Assembly (NCBI GenBank): GCA_039977295.1
Contig: JBDWDN010000012.1
Location: 124,001 to 188,000, forward strand
DNA: 64,000 nt
Origin: Hellea sp039977295
GTDB lineage: Bacteria > Pseudomonadota > Alphaproteobacteria > Caulobacterales > Maricaulaceae
Reading direction: 5' to 3'
Part shown: positions 24,038 to 33,563 of the stretch, one piece after another
Layout of the letters: each line of letters opens with the position of its first letter
How positions within the stretch are numbered: position 1 is the first letter of the stretch
Program-made: the position numbers and the translations under genes
Notes under the pieces: generated by a model
The model's database searches: none
What the model was told of the DNA's origin: nothing
The model's input: only the letters and a program-made list of their open reading frames with translations

Positions 24038-25735
24038 ATGATGAAACAGATTTTGGTAGGGGCGGCGCTTCTCGGTTTAGCGGCCTGTGGTAATACTGCG
24101 TCAAAAGTAGAGCTGCCGCCCGAAGCTGCGAGTGCTACGCGCGCGGCGGTAACGCAAGGCGAGTTGGTTGGTTTTGTTGCCGCTAACGGGTCACATGTGT
24201 GGCGCGGTGTTCCCTTTGCGTCCGATACATCGGGCAAGAACCGGTGGCGTGCCCCGCGCCCTGCGCCCAATTGGGAAGGCGTGCGGGAGGCTATAAATTT
24301 CGCGCCTGTCTGTCCGCAAATCGCAACGCCATTCACCCCAATCGAAAGTTTTACAAATGGACAGCTTGAAGGGTCTGAAGACTGCCTCGCTATGGACATA
24401 TATGCGCCAGCTGACGCCAAGGGTAAATCTCTGCCTGTCATGCTGTGGATACATGGCGGCAGCAATGTGTCGGGTGCCTCGCAGCTTTATGTCGGCGAAA
24501 ACCTTGCCAATAATGAGAATGTCATTGTCATGTCCGTTCAATACCGACTGGGCCCATTAGGCTGGTTCTCTCATCCAGATTTAAAAGAGACTGCGGCCAC
24601 GCCCGAAGATGCTACTGCAAATTTCGGTACGCTTGATTTGATTGCAGCGCTGAAATGGGCAAAAGACAATGCTGCGAGTTTTGGCGGCAACCCTGATAAT
24701 GTAACTATATTTGGCGAAAGCGCTGGTGGGCATAATGTGGCGACTTTATTGGCGTCCCCTCTGGCCGAAGGTCTATTCCACCGCGCGATTATTCAATCTG
24801 GCGGCTTTGATAGTATCACCATTGAGGAGGCGCAGGGCAAAACGGGCGAGCAGCCCAATCCTTCATTAGAGGTCACGAAACGTCTTGGCGGGTCAGAGAA
24901 TTTTCATACGGCGAGCCTGCAAGAGGTGTTTGAGGCTTATGAGCTGGATGAAGGCGGTTTCATGGATCTGCCGCGTATAGTTCAGGATGGTGTAGTGCTG
25001 CCAGAGGGGACATTACGCAATGCATTCTCTTCTATGGAAACGTTCAATGCTGTGCCGGTTATGAGCGGCATCAATAAGGATGAGATGAAATTATTTTATC
25101 TTTTCGACGAGCGCCTGACCAAAGCGAAATTTGGCAAATTCTATGTTGCCAGAGACCAAGATTTTTATGACGCGGCTTCAGAATATTCCAGCCGGATCTG
25201 GCGTGTGCGGTCTGTAGATATGCCGCTAACTATGATGGGAGAGGCGGGACATGAAGATGTCTATGCCTACCGTTTCGATTGGGATGAGGGCGGCAAAATC
25301 CTCTGGATGGATTTGTCAAAGATGTTGGGCGCGGCCCATAGTCTTGAAATACCCTTTGTTTTGAACCGTTTTAAATTATTGGGCGATGCTGACGGCATTA
25401 TGTTTAAGAAGAAGACCTTGGCGACCCGCGATGTGCTGAGCCGTTCCATGGGGGCATATTGGGCGGCATTTGCCCGTAACGGACAGCCTAACAATGCCGA
25501 TTTGCCAAACTGGCCCGCTTACGGGTCGTCATCATCGGTGATGTATTTTGACAGCACGAATGACCGGGGCATTCGGGCCGAAGACGGGGCGGATAGCTTC
25601 GCTAAAATTACTGCGGACCTAAAGTCCGATACACGTCTGGACAGCGCTCAACGCTGCGAGATAGCGGATGGATTAAAGCAATGGATTCCTACATTGGAAA
25701 CAGCTTTAAAAATGATTGAGGCCTGCGAGAGTTAA
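24038..25735 (+). CDS. Type-B carboxylesterase lipoprotein
   Basis: About 565 residues; the start is ATG 24038 or 24041, since the in-frame GTG three bases upstream is less likely. The lipoprotein signal ends LAAC. The body is a carboxylesterase/lipase family alpha/beta hydrolase: WIHGGS oxyanion region, nucleophile Ser about 228 in FGESAGG, presumed catalytic Glu in INKDEMKLF and His in GAAHSLEIPF. Members hydrolyse carboxylic esters, and here the enzyme should be membrane-anchored in the envelope. It stands alone between a terminator and RTX gene 2. The substrate is not inferable. Confidence 0.9.
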   Translation: MMKQILVGAALLGLAACGNTASKVELPPEAASATRAAVTQGELVGFVAANGSHVWRGVPFASDTSGKNRWRAPRPAPNWEGVREAINFAPVCPQIATPFTPIESFTNGQLEGSEDCLAMDIYAPADAKGKSLPVMLWIHGGSNVSGASQLYVGENLANNENVIVMSVQYRLGPLGWFSHPDLKETAATPEDATANFGTLDLIAALKWAKDNAASFGGNPDNVTIFGESAGGHNVATLLASPLAEGLFHRAIIQSGGFDSITIEEAQGKTGEQPNPSLEVTKRLGGSENFHTASLQEVFEAYELDEGGFMDLPRIVQDGVVLPEGTLRNAFSSMETFNAVPVMSGINKDEMKLFYLFDERLTKAKFGKFYVARDQDFYDAASEYSSRIWRVRSVDMPLTMMGEAGHEDVYAYRFDWDEGGKILWMDLSKMLGAAHSLEIPFVLNRFKLLGDADGIMFKKKTLATRDVLSRSMGAYWAAFARNGQPNNADLPNWPAYGSSSSVMYFDSTNDRGIRAEDGADSFAKITADLKSDTRLDSAQRCEIADGLKQWIPTLETALKMIEACES

Positions 25736-25748
25736 CGGGGAGCTTTAC

Positions 25749-25762
25749 CCTGTTTAAACAGG
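25749..25762. promoter_or_regulatory. Perfect 14-bp palindrome upstream of RTX gene 2
   Basis: CCTGTTTAAACAGG is a perfect palindrome 14 nt after the carboxylesterase stop and about 105 nt before the RTX2 start. It could be an operator or part of a weak terminator for the esterase gene. It does not match the LuxR-type motif. Confidence 0.35.
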
Positions 25763-25868
25763 CCATAGTTGACGCCGCATATCTCGCTTGAAAAGCCATG
25801 CTCACGTCCTTAGGCTGTAAAAAGGGGCAACATCTTTGCGCGCCTCGACATGATCCAAGGACCGCAAA

Positions 25869-28800
25869 ATGGCAAGACGATTTGATCTCGATGTGAATAT
25901 GGATTTAGCGGGTGAGGGCTATAGTTTCGAGGGCCGCTTCGACAGCCTCTTTGATTTCGGTCTGAGTTTTGGGACAGCCTTTAATCCTAATATTGCACTG
26001 CCGACAATATTTTCGGACAATTACGCAGCCTTTGCGACCTCTGATATTACCGCCTCATTGAATGACAAAGAAGATAGTCCTGTAGAAGCGCCGCAACTCC
26101 CAAGTCAGCCTATACAGAACGGCCCTTTCGGCGCGACATTCGAACTCTCCTCCCTTCTCGCCGCCAATGGCGGTGATGGGAGCACGGGCTTTATTATTAA
26201 CGGCATAAATGTGGGGGATGGCAACGCCATCTCTGTATCTTCCGCTGGAGATATCAATGGGGACGGCTTTGATGACATCATCATCGGAGCTAGTCAGGCT
26301 GACCCAAATGGGAACTATAGCGGTCAGAGCTATGTTGTTTTTGGGCAATCAGGCAGTTTCGGAGATAGTTTGGAGTTGTCTGCGCTGAACGGCACGAATG
26401 GTTTTGTCATTAATGGTGCAAATGCGGGTGATTTCAGTGGGACGTCTGTGTCCTCTGCGGGGGATATTAATGGCGACGGCTTTGATGATATTCTCATCGG
26501 GGCGTTTAACTCGGCTGGAGCCCCTGGAGGTGAGAGCTACGTAATCTTCGGACAAGCGGGCGGGTTTGGGGTCAGTATTGAACTGTCTACGCTTAATGGC
26601 ACGAATGGCTTTGTCCTGAACGGTATAGATTCAGGGGACAGAAGCGGGGCGTCTCTTTCATCTGCTGGAGATGTCAATGGCGATGGCTTTGATGACATCC
26701 TTATTGGGGCGAGAGATGGCGATCCAAATGGGTTCGGTAGCGGAGAGAGCTACATTGTCTTTGGGCAGGCGGGCAGCTTCGGGGCGAGCTTCGAGTTATC
26801 TACGCTCAACGGCACGAATGGTTTTGTCATTAACGGTGTAAATGTAAGTGACAGAAGCGGTTGGTCTGTGTCCTTTGCGGGCGATATGAATGGCGATGGC
26901 TTTGGTGATATCCTCATAGGGGCAGACCGCGCTGATCCAAATTTGAACGGTAGCGGCGCAAGCTATGTCGTCTTTGGGCAGGCGAGCGGGTTTGGTGCCA
27001 GTATTGAGTTGTCTGCACTTAATGGGACCAATGGCTTTGTGATTAACGGCATAGATCCGCAGGACTATAGCGGGTTTGTTGTGTCTTCTGCGGGCGATAT
27101 TAATGGCGACGGCTTTGACGACATTCTTATCGGCGCAAACGTAAACGATCCCTATAGTGCCTATAGCGATGAGAGCTATGTCGTCTTTGGGCAAGCGGGA
27201 GGTTTTGCGCCTAGTTTTGAGTTATCTACGCTGGACGGGAACAACGGCTTTGTTATTAGCGGTGTAAATGCGAGTGATTACAGCGCGCTTGCTATGTCAT
27301 CAGCGGGAGACGTCAATGGGGACGGTTTTGATGATATTCTCATTGGAGCAACGGCTCAGAGCAATGAGGGCGTAAGCTATCTTGTCTTTGGCCAAGCGGG
27401 CGGATTCAGCGCCAGTCTCGACCCGTCCACCCATAACGGGACAAATGGAATTATTATAAACGGAATAGATGCCAATGATGGTAACGGGGGTTCTGTGTCA
27501 TCTGCGGGAGACATCAATGGCGACGGTTTTGATGATATTCTCATCGGCGCGCGCGGGGCGGATCCAAATGGTAGCGGTAGCGGCGAATCCTATGTCATTT
27601 ACGGAAGGGCTGATTTTGGCCGTACGATCGAAATTCTTTCCGTAGCTGATGACGTATATACGACGTCAAACATTGGCGAAGTTGTCTATGGCCTCGCGGG
27701 TGATGATGTTATTAATGGCGGCGTTGCTAGTGATGTTCTCTTTGGCGGCGAAGGTGACGACACGCTCAATGGAAATGCGGGCAATGACCGCTTGGAAGGC
27801 GGCGAGGGAAATGACACTCTGGATGGCGGCGTTGGGGATGACGTTGCTGTCTATAATGGCAATGTCTCAGACTATGACATCGTCAATAATGGTGACGGGA
27901 CATACACCGTCACAGATAACGTCAATGGCAATGGTATTGATACGCTCAGCAATGTTGAGGAGGTGCTAATCGGCACTGACCTCGTTGACCTTTCTAATAT
28001 TCTGGCCGCATCATTTGAACTCTCCTCACTCCTCGCAGTTAATGGCGGGGATGGGAGTTTGGGAACGGTGTTCAATGGTATCGATGTGGATGACTTTAGC
28101 GGGGGCGCTATCTCTTCTGCAGGGGACATTAATAGCGACGGCTTTGATGATATCCTCATTGGCGCACGTAGCGCCAACCCCAATGGAAATAACAGCGGAG
28201 AGAGTTATATTGTCTTTGGGCAAGCAAGTGGTTTTGGCGACAGCTTGGAGCTGTCTTCGCTGAATGGCACGAATGGCTTTGTCATTAACGGTATCGAGGC
28301 GAATGATCGAAGCGGGACGTCTGTGTCCTCGGCGGGGGACGTCAATGGAGACGGCTTTGATGATTTCCTTATCGGGGCGCCGGGCGCTATTCCTAATAAC
28401 CTCTACAGCATTAAGAGCTATGTTGTCTTTGGACAAGCCGGGGGTTTCGGCGCCAGCTTGGACCTGTCCACGATAAATGGGACCAATGGTTTTGTCATAA
28501 ACGGCATGGAGACTTATGACGCTAGTGGAATTACTGTGTCCGCTGCCGGGGATGTTAATGGTGACGGTTTTGATGATATCCTTATCGGGGCGATTGCGGG
28601 TAACACCAATGGGAGCCTAAGCGGTGACAGCTATGTCGTCTTTGGTCAAGCGAGCGGTTTTGGGACGAGTATTGACGTGTCTGCGCTTGATGGGACGAAT
28701 GGATTTACCCTCAATGGCATAGATCAGTTTGACTTTAGCGGGAGTTCTATTTCGTCTGCAGGGGACGTAAATGGTGACGGCTTTGATGATATCCTTATCG

Positions 28801-31595
28801 GTTCCTCTTCAGCAGGCCCTGGTCAGAATGCTCGCGGTGAGAGCTATGTCGTCTTTGGTCAAGCGGGTGCTTTCGCGGCTAACCTCGAATTGTCGTCTCT
28901 GAATGGAACTAATGGCTTTGTTATTAATGGAGTAGATGCGTCTGATTCTGCCGGTCATGTTTCTTCTGCAGGGGATATTAATGGTGACGGCTTTGATGAT
29001 ATCCTCATCGGGGCGTCAGGCGCGGATCCTAATGGGTCTCAAAGCGGTGAGAGCTATATTGTCTTTGGGCAAACGAGCAGCTTTGGAGCCAGCCTTGATC
29101 TGTCTTCGCTTAACGGGATCAATGGCTTCGTTATTAATGGAATTGATGCAGAGGATCGAAGTGGAGGGGCTGTTTCTTCTGCGGGGGATGTAAACGGGGA
29201 CGGCCTTGATGATATTCTTATCGGCGCGAACGGCGCGGATCCCAATGGCAGTGATAGCGGCGAGAGCTATATTATCTTTGGTCAAGTTAGTGGTTTTGGA
29301 GCTAGCTTTGATTTGTCATCACTAAATGGAAGCAATGGATTTATCATTAACGGCATAGATGATTATGATGGCAGTAGCGGGTCGCGCGTCTCTTCTGCGG
29401 GGGATATTAATGGTGACGGCTTTGATGATATTCTTATAGGCGCGTCTGGCGCTGACCCCAATGGAAACCGCAGCGGCGAAAGCTACGTCATTTATGGAAG
29501 AGCTGATTTTGGCCGCACGACCGAAATTCTCACTGCAAGCAATGATGCCTACACAGCCTCAGACAATGGCGAGGTCGTTTATGGCCTTGCGGGCGATGAC
29601 CTTATTAATGGCGGCACAGTGAGCGATGTCCTTTCTGGCGATGAAGGCGACGACACGCTCAATGGCGCAGCAGGCAATGACCGCTTGGAAGGCGGCGCGG
29701 GTAATGACACTCTGAATGGCGGTGATGGGGACGATACCGCAATCTATGAAGGCGTTCTGTCTGACTATTACATCGTCAATAATGGCGACGGCACTTACTC
29801 TGTCACGGATAACGTGAATGGAAATGGCTCTGATACGCTAACAAACATCGAATTCGTTCAAATCGGGACGGAGCTCCTTGATCTGTCGACTATCCTATTC
29901 ACCGTCGCTGGAACGGCTGGCAATGATAATCTCATGGGCTCGACTGGCGATGATGTGATTAATGGTCTCGGGGGCAATGACATTCTTGATGGCCTTGCGG
30001 GTGATGATACGATTAATGGCGGCGACGGGGCAGACCGTCTTATCGGCGGTTTAGGCGCGGACGCCCTGAACGGCGGAGCTGGCTTTGACTCTGCGGATTA
30101 TCGCGGCGCGACATCAGGCGTGCGATTTAATGTTGAGACTGGCGGAGCAGTGGGTGAAGCGGCGGGAGACACATTCTCTGGCTTAGAACGCTACTACCTC
30201 TCCAACTTCAACGACATCATCACAGGCTCTTCCGCCAATGAGTTCTTCTTTGGCGAAGACGGGAATGATCAGATAAATGGCGGTGGCGGTATTGACCGTA
30301 TCTATGGCGGTGATGGCAATGATATTCAGCGCGGACAAGACGGAAATGACACGCTTTATGGATCTGCGGGTAATGATCAACTCAATGGCGGTGCGGGCTT
30401 TGATATTGCAAATTATAGCCTCGCGGGGGCGGGGGTCACTGTAAATATGCTGACGGGCGGAACAGGCGGCGATGCTGCTGGTGATACTTATTTTGGTATC
30501 GAAGCTGTTTACGGCTCTGATTTTGCTGATGATATTACAGGTAATAATAGCTCTAACGAACTGCGCGGCGGTGATGGCGCAGACAGAATTGATGGGGGCG
30601 GCGGTAATGACCGCATCTATGGCGGAGCAGGTGGGGATATGCTTTTTGGCGGTGCAGGTATGGACATTCTTATCTTCACAGAAGCTATATCTGGAATCAC
30701 TGTGAATCTTCAGTTAAATACGGGAGGGGGCTCAGGTGACTCCTCCGGTGACTTTTATTTTGATTTTGAATGGGTGTTTGGTTCGGATTTTGGCGATGTG
30801 ATACAAGGGGATAATGGTAACAATCGTCTTGAGGGCCGCGATGGAAATGACACACTCAATGGTGAAGGTGGGAATGATCGTCTTCTGGGAGGGGATGGAA
30901 ATGACGATATTAATGGTGGTGACGGTGTAGATACTATCTTTGGACAAGCCGGTGATGATTTCATGTTTGGGGGTAACGGTAATGATTTCTTCTTTGGCGG
31001 AGCGGGTAACGATATCCATGAGGGGGGCGATGGAATAGATACTGTTTCTTATCTCGCATCATCGTCAGGCTTAGTCGTGAATATGTCGGGCGCCGGAATC
31101 GTTTCTACAGGTGATGCTGCAGGTGATTTGTTTGGTAGTATCGAGCGAATTTTCGGCTCAGGCTTCGATGATATGCTCCTAGGTAACGCCGAAAATAACA
31201 CGCTCATTGGTAATGGCGGTGCGGATTACCTTTCAGGCGGAGGAGGCAATGACAGCCTGAATGGGGGCGCTGGGATAGATAGTTTTGGTTATGATGAAAC
31301 TGTCGATGGAGCTGATGTTATTCAGGGCTTCACGCTTAACGAAACAGTATTTATTTATGGCGGAACGGTCACGGATTTTGCAACCCTTCGAGCTCTCGGC
31401 AGTGATGCGGGCACGAATGTTATTTTTGACTTTGGCGGCGGGAACACGCTGACCATTGTTGGGCGCAATCTTGCGGACCTTGATGCGGGCAATTTCGACT
31501 TTAGCGGCATGCCGCCCGCGAGTGAGCCGCTGAATGATCCAGACGCTTTCGCAGCCGACATCGTCGATATCTTTGATGTAGACGCCCTGATTTGA
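25869..31595 (+). CDS. RTX protein 2: two seven-repeat FG-GAP propellers and RTX arrays
   Basis: 1908 residues. After an N-terminal 90 residues, a first block of seven FG-GAP units (about 91-580) closes with YVIYGRADFGRT. RTX repeats follow, then a YDIVNNGDGTYTVTDN module. A second block of seven FG-GAP units (about 715-1210) ends with the same closing motif, then RTX and the same NNGDGTY module. RTX arrays continue to about 1860. Thus the protein is an internal duplication of a propeller-plus-RTX unit followed by the shared C-terminal module. It ends VDALI. No signal peptide is seen, so type I secretion is expected. FG-GAP units bind Ca2+ through DINGDGFDD loops. Likely a secreted adhesin or surface protein, which is inference. 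Confidence 0.9.
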   Translation: MARRFDLDVNMDLAGEGYSFEGRFDSLFDFGLSFGTAFNPNIALPTIFSDNYAAFATSDITASLNDKEDSPVEAPQLPSQPIQNGPFGATFELSSLLAANGGDGSTGFIINGINVGDGNAISVSSAGDINGDGFDDIIIGASQADPNGNYSGQSYVVFGQSGSFGDSLELSALNGTNGFVINGANAGDFSGTSVSSAGDINGDGFDDILIGAFNSAGAPGGESYVIFGQAGGFGVSIELSTLNGTNGFVLNGIDSGDRSGASLSSAGDVNGDGFDDILIGARDGDPNGFGSGESYIVFGQAGSFGASFELSTLNGTNGFVINGVNVSDRSGWSVSFAGDMNGDGFGDILIGADRADPNLNGSGASYVVFGQASGFGASIELSALNGTNGFVINGIDPQDYSGFVVSSAGDINGDGFDDILIGANVNDPYSAYSDESYVVFGQAGGFAPSFELSTLDGNNGFVISGVNASDYSALAMSSAGDVNGDGFDDILIGATAQSNEGVSYLVFGQAGGFSASLDPSTHNGTNGIIINGIDANDGNGGSVSSAGDINGDGFDDILIGARGADPNGSGSGESYVIYGRADFGRTIEILSVADDVYTTSNIGEVVYGLAGDDVINGGVASDVLFGGEGDDTLNGNAGNDRLEGGEGNDTLDGGVGDDVAVYNGNVSDYDIVNNGDGTYTVTDNVNGNGIDTLSNVEEVLIGTDLVDLSNILAASFELSSLLAVNGGDGSLGTVFNGIDVDDFSGGAISSAGDINSDGFDDILIGARSANPNGNNSGESYIVFGQASGFGDSLELSSLNGTNGFVINGIEANDRSGTSVSSAGDVNGDGFDDFLIGAPGAIPNNLYSIKSYVVFGQAGGFGASLDLSTINGTNGFVINGMETYDASGITVSAAGDVNGDGFDDILIGAIAGNTNGSLSGDSYVVFGQASGFGTSIDVSALDGTNGFTLNGIDQFDFSGSSISSAGDVNGDGFDDILIGSSSAGPGQNARGESYVVFGQAGAFAANLELSSLNGTNGFVINGVDASDSAGHVSSAGDINGDGFDDILIGASGADPNGSQSGESYIVFGQTSSFGASLDLSSLNGINGFVINGIDAEDRSGGAVSSAGDVNGDGLDDILIGANGADPNGSDSGESYIIFGQVSGFGASFDLSSLNGSNGFIINGIDDYDGSSGSRVSSAGDINGDGFDDILIGASGADPNGNRSGESYVIYGRADFGRTTEILTASNDAYTASDNGEVVYGLAGDDLINGGTVSDVLSGDEGDDTLNGAAGNDRLEGGAGNDTLNGGDGDDTAIYEGVLSDYYIVNNGDGTYSVTDNVNGNGSDTLTNIEFVQIGTELLDLSTILFTVAGTAGNDNLMGSTGDDVINGLGGNDILDGLAGDDTINGGDGADRLIGGLGADALNGGAGFDSADYRGATSGVRFNVETGGAVGEAAGDTFSGLERYYLSNFNDIITGSSANEFFFGEDGNDQINGGGGIDRIYGGDGNDIQRGQDGNDTLYGSAGNDQLNGGAGFDIANYSLAGAGVTVNMLTGGTGGDAAGDTYFGIEAVYGSDFADDITGNNSSNELRGGDGADRIDGGGGNDRIYGGAGGDMLFGGAGMDILIFTEAISGITVNLQLNTGGGSGDSSGDFYFDFEWVFGSDFGDVIQGDNGNNRLEGRDGNDTLNGEGGNDRLLGGDGNDDINGGDGVDTIFGQAGDDFMFGGNGNDFFFGGAGNDIHEGGDGIDTVSYLASSSGLVVNMSGAGIVSTGDAAGDLFGSIERIFGSGFDDMLLGNAENNTLIGNGGADYLSGGGGNDSLNGGAGIDSFGYDETVDGADVIQGFTLNETVFIYGGTVTDFATLRALGSDAGTNVIFDFGGGNTLTIVGRNLADLDAGNFDFSGMPPASEPLNDPDAFAADIVDIFDVDALI

Positions 31596-31640
31596 CGAGC
31601 GTCCATATCACATATTGCGAGTTTTAAGGTCTGCGCGCCT

Positions 31641-32606
31641 TCATTCCATTGTCAGAATAACCTTACCCATGGCGCGTCTTTGGGTGAGTTCATCGCACGC
31701 CGCTTCGAAGTCTTCGAGGGGGTATTTTCCGCTGATGCGCGGCTTAATTTTTCCGCTTTTATACAGGCCTAAAATCTCGCCCATATTGGCTTGATGCTCT
31801 TTGGGGGACTTCATTGTCCATGTGCCCCAAAAGACGCCGCGAATATCGATAGATTTTAGCAGGGCAAGGTTTAATGGGATTTTCGGGATTTCGCCTGCGG
31901 CAAAACCAATGACAAGATAACGGCCATACCATTTTAACGTCCGCATGGCGGGTTCTGCGAATTTATCTCCGACGGGATCATAGATAACATCACAGCCGCC
32001 GAGTTCTTTTAGCCGGGCTTTTAAATCCTCATTTGTGTAATTGATAAGCTCATCCGCGCCGTGCTCTTCACAGACGGCAAGTTTCTCATCTGTTGAGGCG
32101 GCTGCGATGACTTTCGCGCCCATGGCTTTACCAAGCTCTACGGCTGCGAGGCCTACGCCGCCAGCTGCGCCGAGGACTAAGAGCGTTTCGCCTTCTTTTA
32201 ATTGGCCGCGTTGCTTTAACCCGTAATAAGACGTGCCGTAAACAAGCGCCATGCCTGCTGCTGTTTCGAAAGGCATATCGCCAATGGGCCATGTGACCAT
32301 CATGGGCGCGAGAACTTCACTGGCGAAAGCGCCGTTCTGGACCATCGCCGCAACGCGGTCTCCGACTTTGAGATGAGGAACATCATCGGCAAGTTCCGTG
32401 ATGATGCCTGCGCATTCTGAACCTGGCGTAAAAGGGAAGGGCGGCTGGATTTGATATTTACCTTCGACCATCAAAATATCAGGAAAGTTTAGGCCCGCGG
32501 CTTTGACGTCAATGCGGATATGGCCAGGTTTCATTGGCTGGGAAGGCTGCTCTTGGACTTTGTGCTCTGCGTAAGGTTTAAAGCTTTCAACTGTGAGGGC
32601 TTTCAT
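31641..32606 (-). CDS. NADPH:quinone oxidoreductase-family (zinc-free MDR) protein
   Basis: 321 residues, AGGAGA site 8 nt before the ATG. GroES-like N-terminal half with GLNFPDILMVEGKYQ and PGSECAG, and a Rossmann half with LVLGAAGGVGLAAVELGK at about 145-162. The zinc-ligand set of MDR alcohol dehydrogenases is absent, as is usual for the quinone oxidoreductase/crotonyl reductase-like branch. Members reduce quinones or enoyl compounds with NADPH. It is the second gene of a minus-strand pair with the TIGR03084 protein and divergent from two acyl-CoA dehydrogenases, so a role in acyl-CoA or steroid-like catabolism is plausible. Confidence 0.88.
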   Translation of the reverse strand: MKALTVESFKPYAEHKVQEQPSQPMKPGHIRIDVKAAGLNFPDILMVEGKYQIQPPFPFTPGSECAGIITELADDVPHLKVGDRVAAMVQNGAFASEVLAPMMVTWPIGDMPFETAAGMALVYGTSYYGLKQRGQLKEGETLLVLGAAGGVGLAAVELGKAMGAKVIAAASTDEKLAVCEEHGADELINYTNEDLKARLKELGGCDVIYDPVGDKFAEPAMRTLKWYGRYLVIGFAAGEIPKIPLNLALLKSIDIRGVFWGTWTMKSPKEHQANMGEILGLYKSGKIKPRISGKYPLEDFEAACDELTQRRAMGKVILTME

Positions 32607-32652
32607 GGGAGTCTCCTATTAGTGTCTCATTATCTACTAAATTTGATGGCGC

Positions 32653-33456
32653 CTATATCTTGTGACGTTGGCCTTTGGCCGGCGGGGTTTCAGCGCCGCC
32701 AGCAAAGCACTGCGCGATGTTCATCCAAGTGGTTGCAGCGTCGCCTGTCATTTTAAGCGATGTATCGCCAACACTTCGGCATTGGGTCACGACTTGCGAA
32801 AACTCTGTGGCTGACCCTTCGACTTTGTTGTCCTCTTGCACATCGTTCCACTCCCAGATGGCGCCGCTGGGCGCGGTGAGCCGGATATAGGGTTTGGGTA
32901 ATATTGGCGCTAAGCCGTTGACTTTAAATGACCAGCTATAGGTGGTGACGCCAATATGGGCGACATTCTTGAGGCGATCAGCATCTATGCGGGTTTCGCC
33001 GAGCACATCAAACACCGCCTGGGCGTGGGCCCATGTTTCCATCTGCCGCGCTATGATGCAGGAGCGCACAGACATATCGGGCCCGCCCCATTTTACGCGT
33101 TGATCTGGGTCGGCTGTGACATATTTATCGGCGACATTAGCAAAACCTTCGACCCAAGCCTTGTAGAGTTGTGTCCCTGTTTCAAGGCCTTGTGTATGCG
33201 CCCAGTCCCTTTGTAAGTCTTGATGGGTTTTGCCGCCTTGGAAAACTTGGATGACCTCTCCCATCAGGGCTGTGAATTTTTCTGGCGCGTTTAATGTCCA
33301 ATCGGCAGCCATATTCCAAAGATGCAGATGGGCTAGCACGTCATATATCGTCCAGCTTTTAAACTGCGTGACGGCGTTGTAGTCATCATCCCCGAGCCCT
33401 TTGAGAAGCTCGGCAACAGCCTGACTTTCGGCTTTAAAATCTAGAGCTTCTTGCAT
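32653..33456 (-). CDS. TIGR03084-family metal-binding protein (DinB/MDMPI fold)
   Basis: 267 residues. The N-terminal helical bundle has WTIYDVLAHLHLWNMAAD, including the His residues that bind metal in the DinB/maleylpyruvate isomerase-like superfamily. The layout with a late ARQMETWAHAQAVFD motif is typical of TIGR03084 proteins. The exact reaction is not established for this family. It lies upstream of the MDR reductase on the minus strand and divergent from an acyl-CoA dehydrogenase pair. Such proteins commonly accompany acyl-CoA catabolism genes. Confidence 0.8.
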   Translation of the reverse strand: MQEALDFKAESQAVAELLKGLGDDDYNAVTQFKSWTIYDVLAHLHLWNMAADWTLNAPEKFTALMGEVIQVFQGGKTHQDLQRDWAHTQGLETGTQLYKAWVEGFANVADKYVTADPDQRVKWGGPDMSVRSCIIARQMETWAHAQAVFDVLGETRIDADRLKNVAHIGVTTYSWSFKVNGLAPILPKPYIRLTAPSGAIWEWNDVQEDNKVEGSATEFSQVVTQCRSVGDTSLKMTGDAATTWMNIAQCFAGGAETPPAKGQRHKI

Positions 33457-33563
33457 GGTTTGAGGGCCTTAAAGGTGACGATAGGGTTTTTTGCAAGGAG
33501 ACTTGCGCATATGCAATTATGTGCATATCAAGAGTGGCGTTACAAGAGGAATTCCAGATTAAG

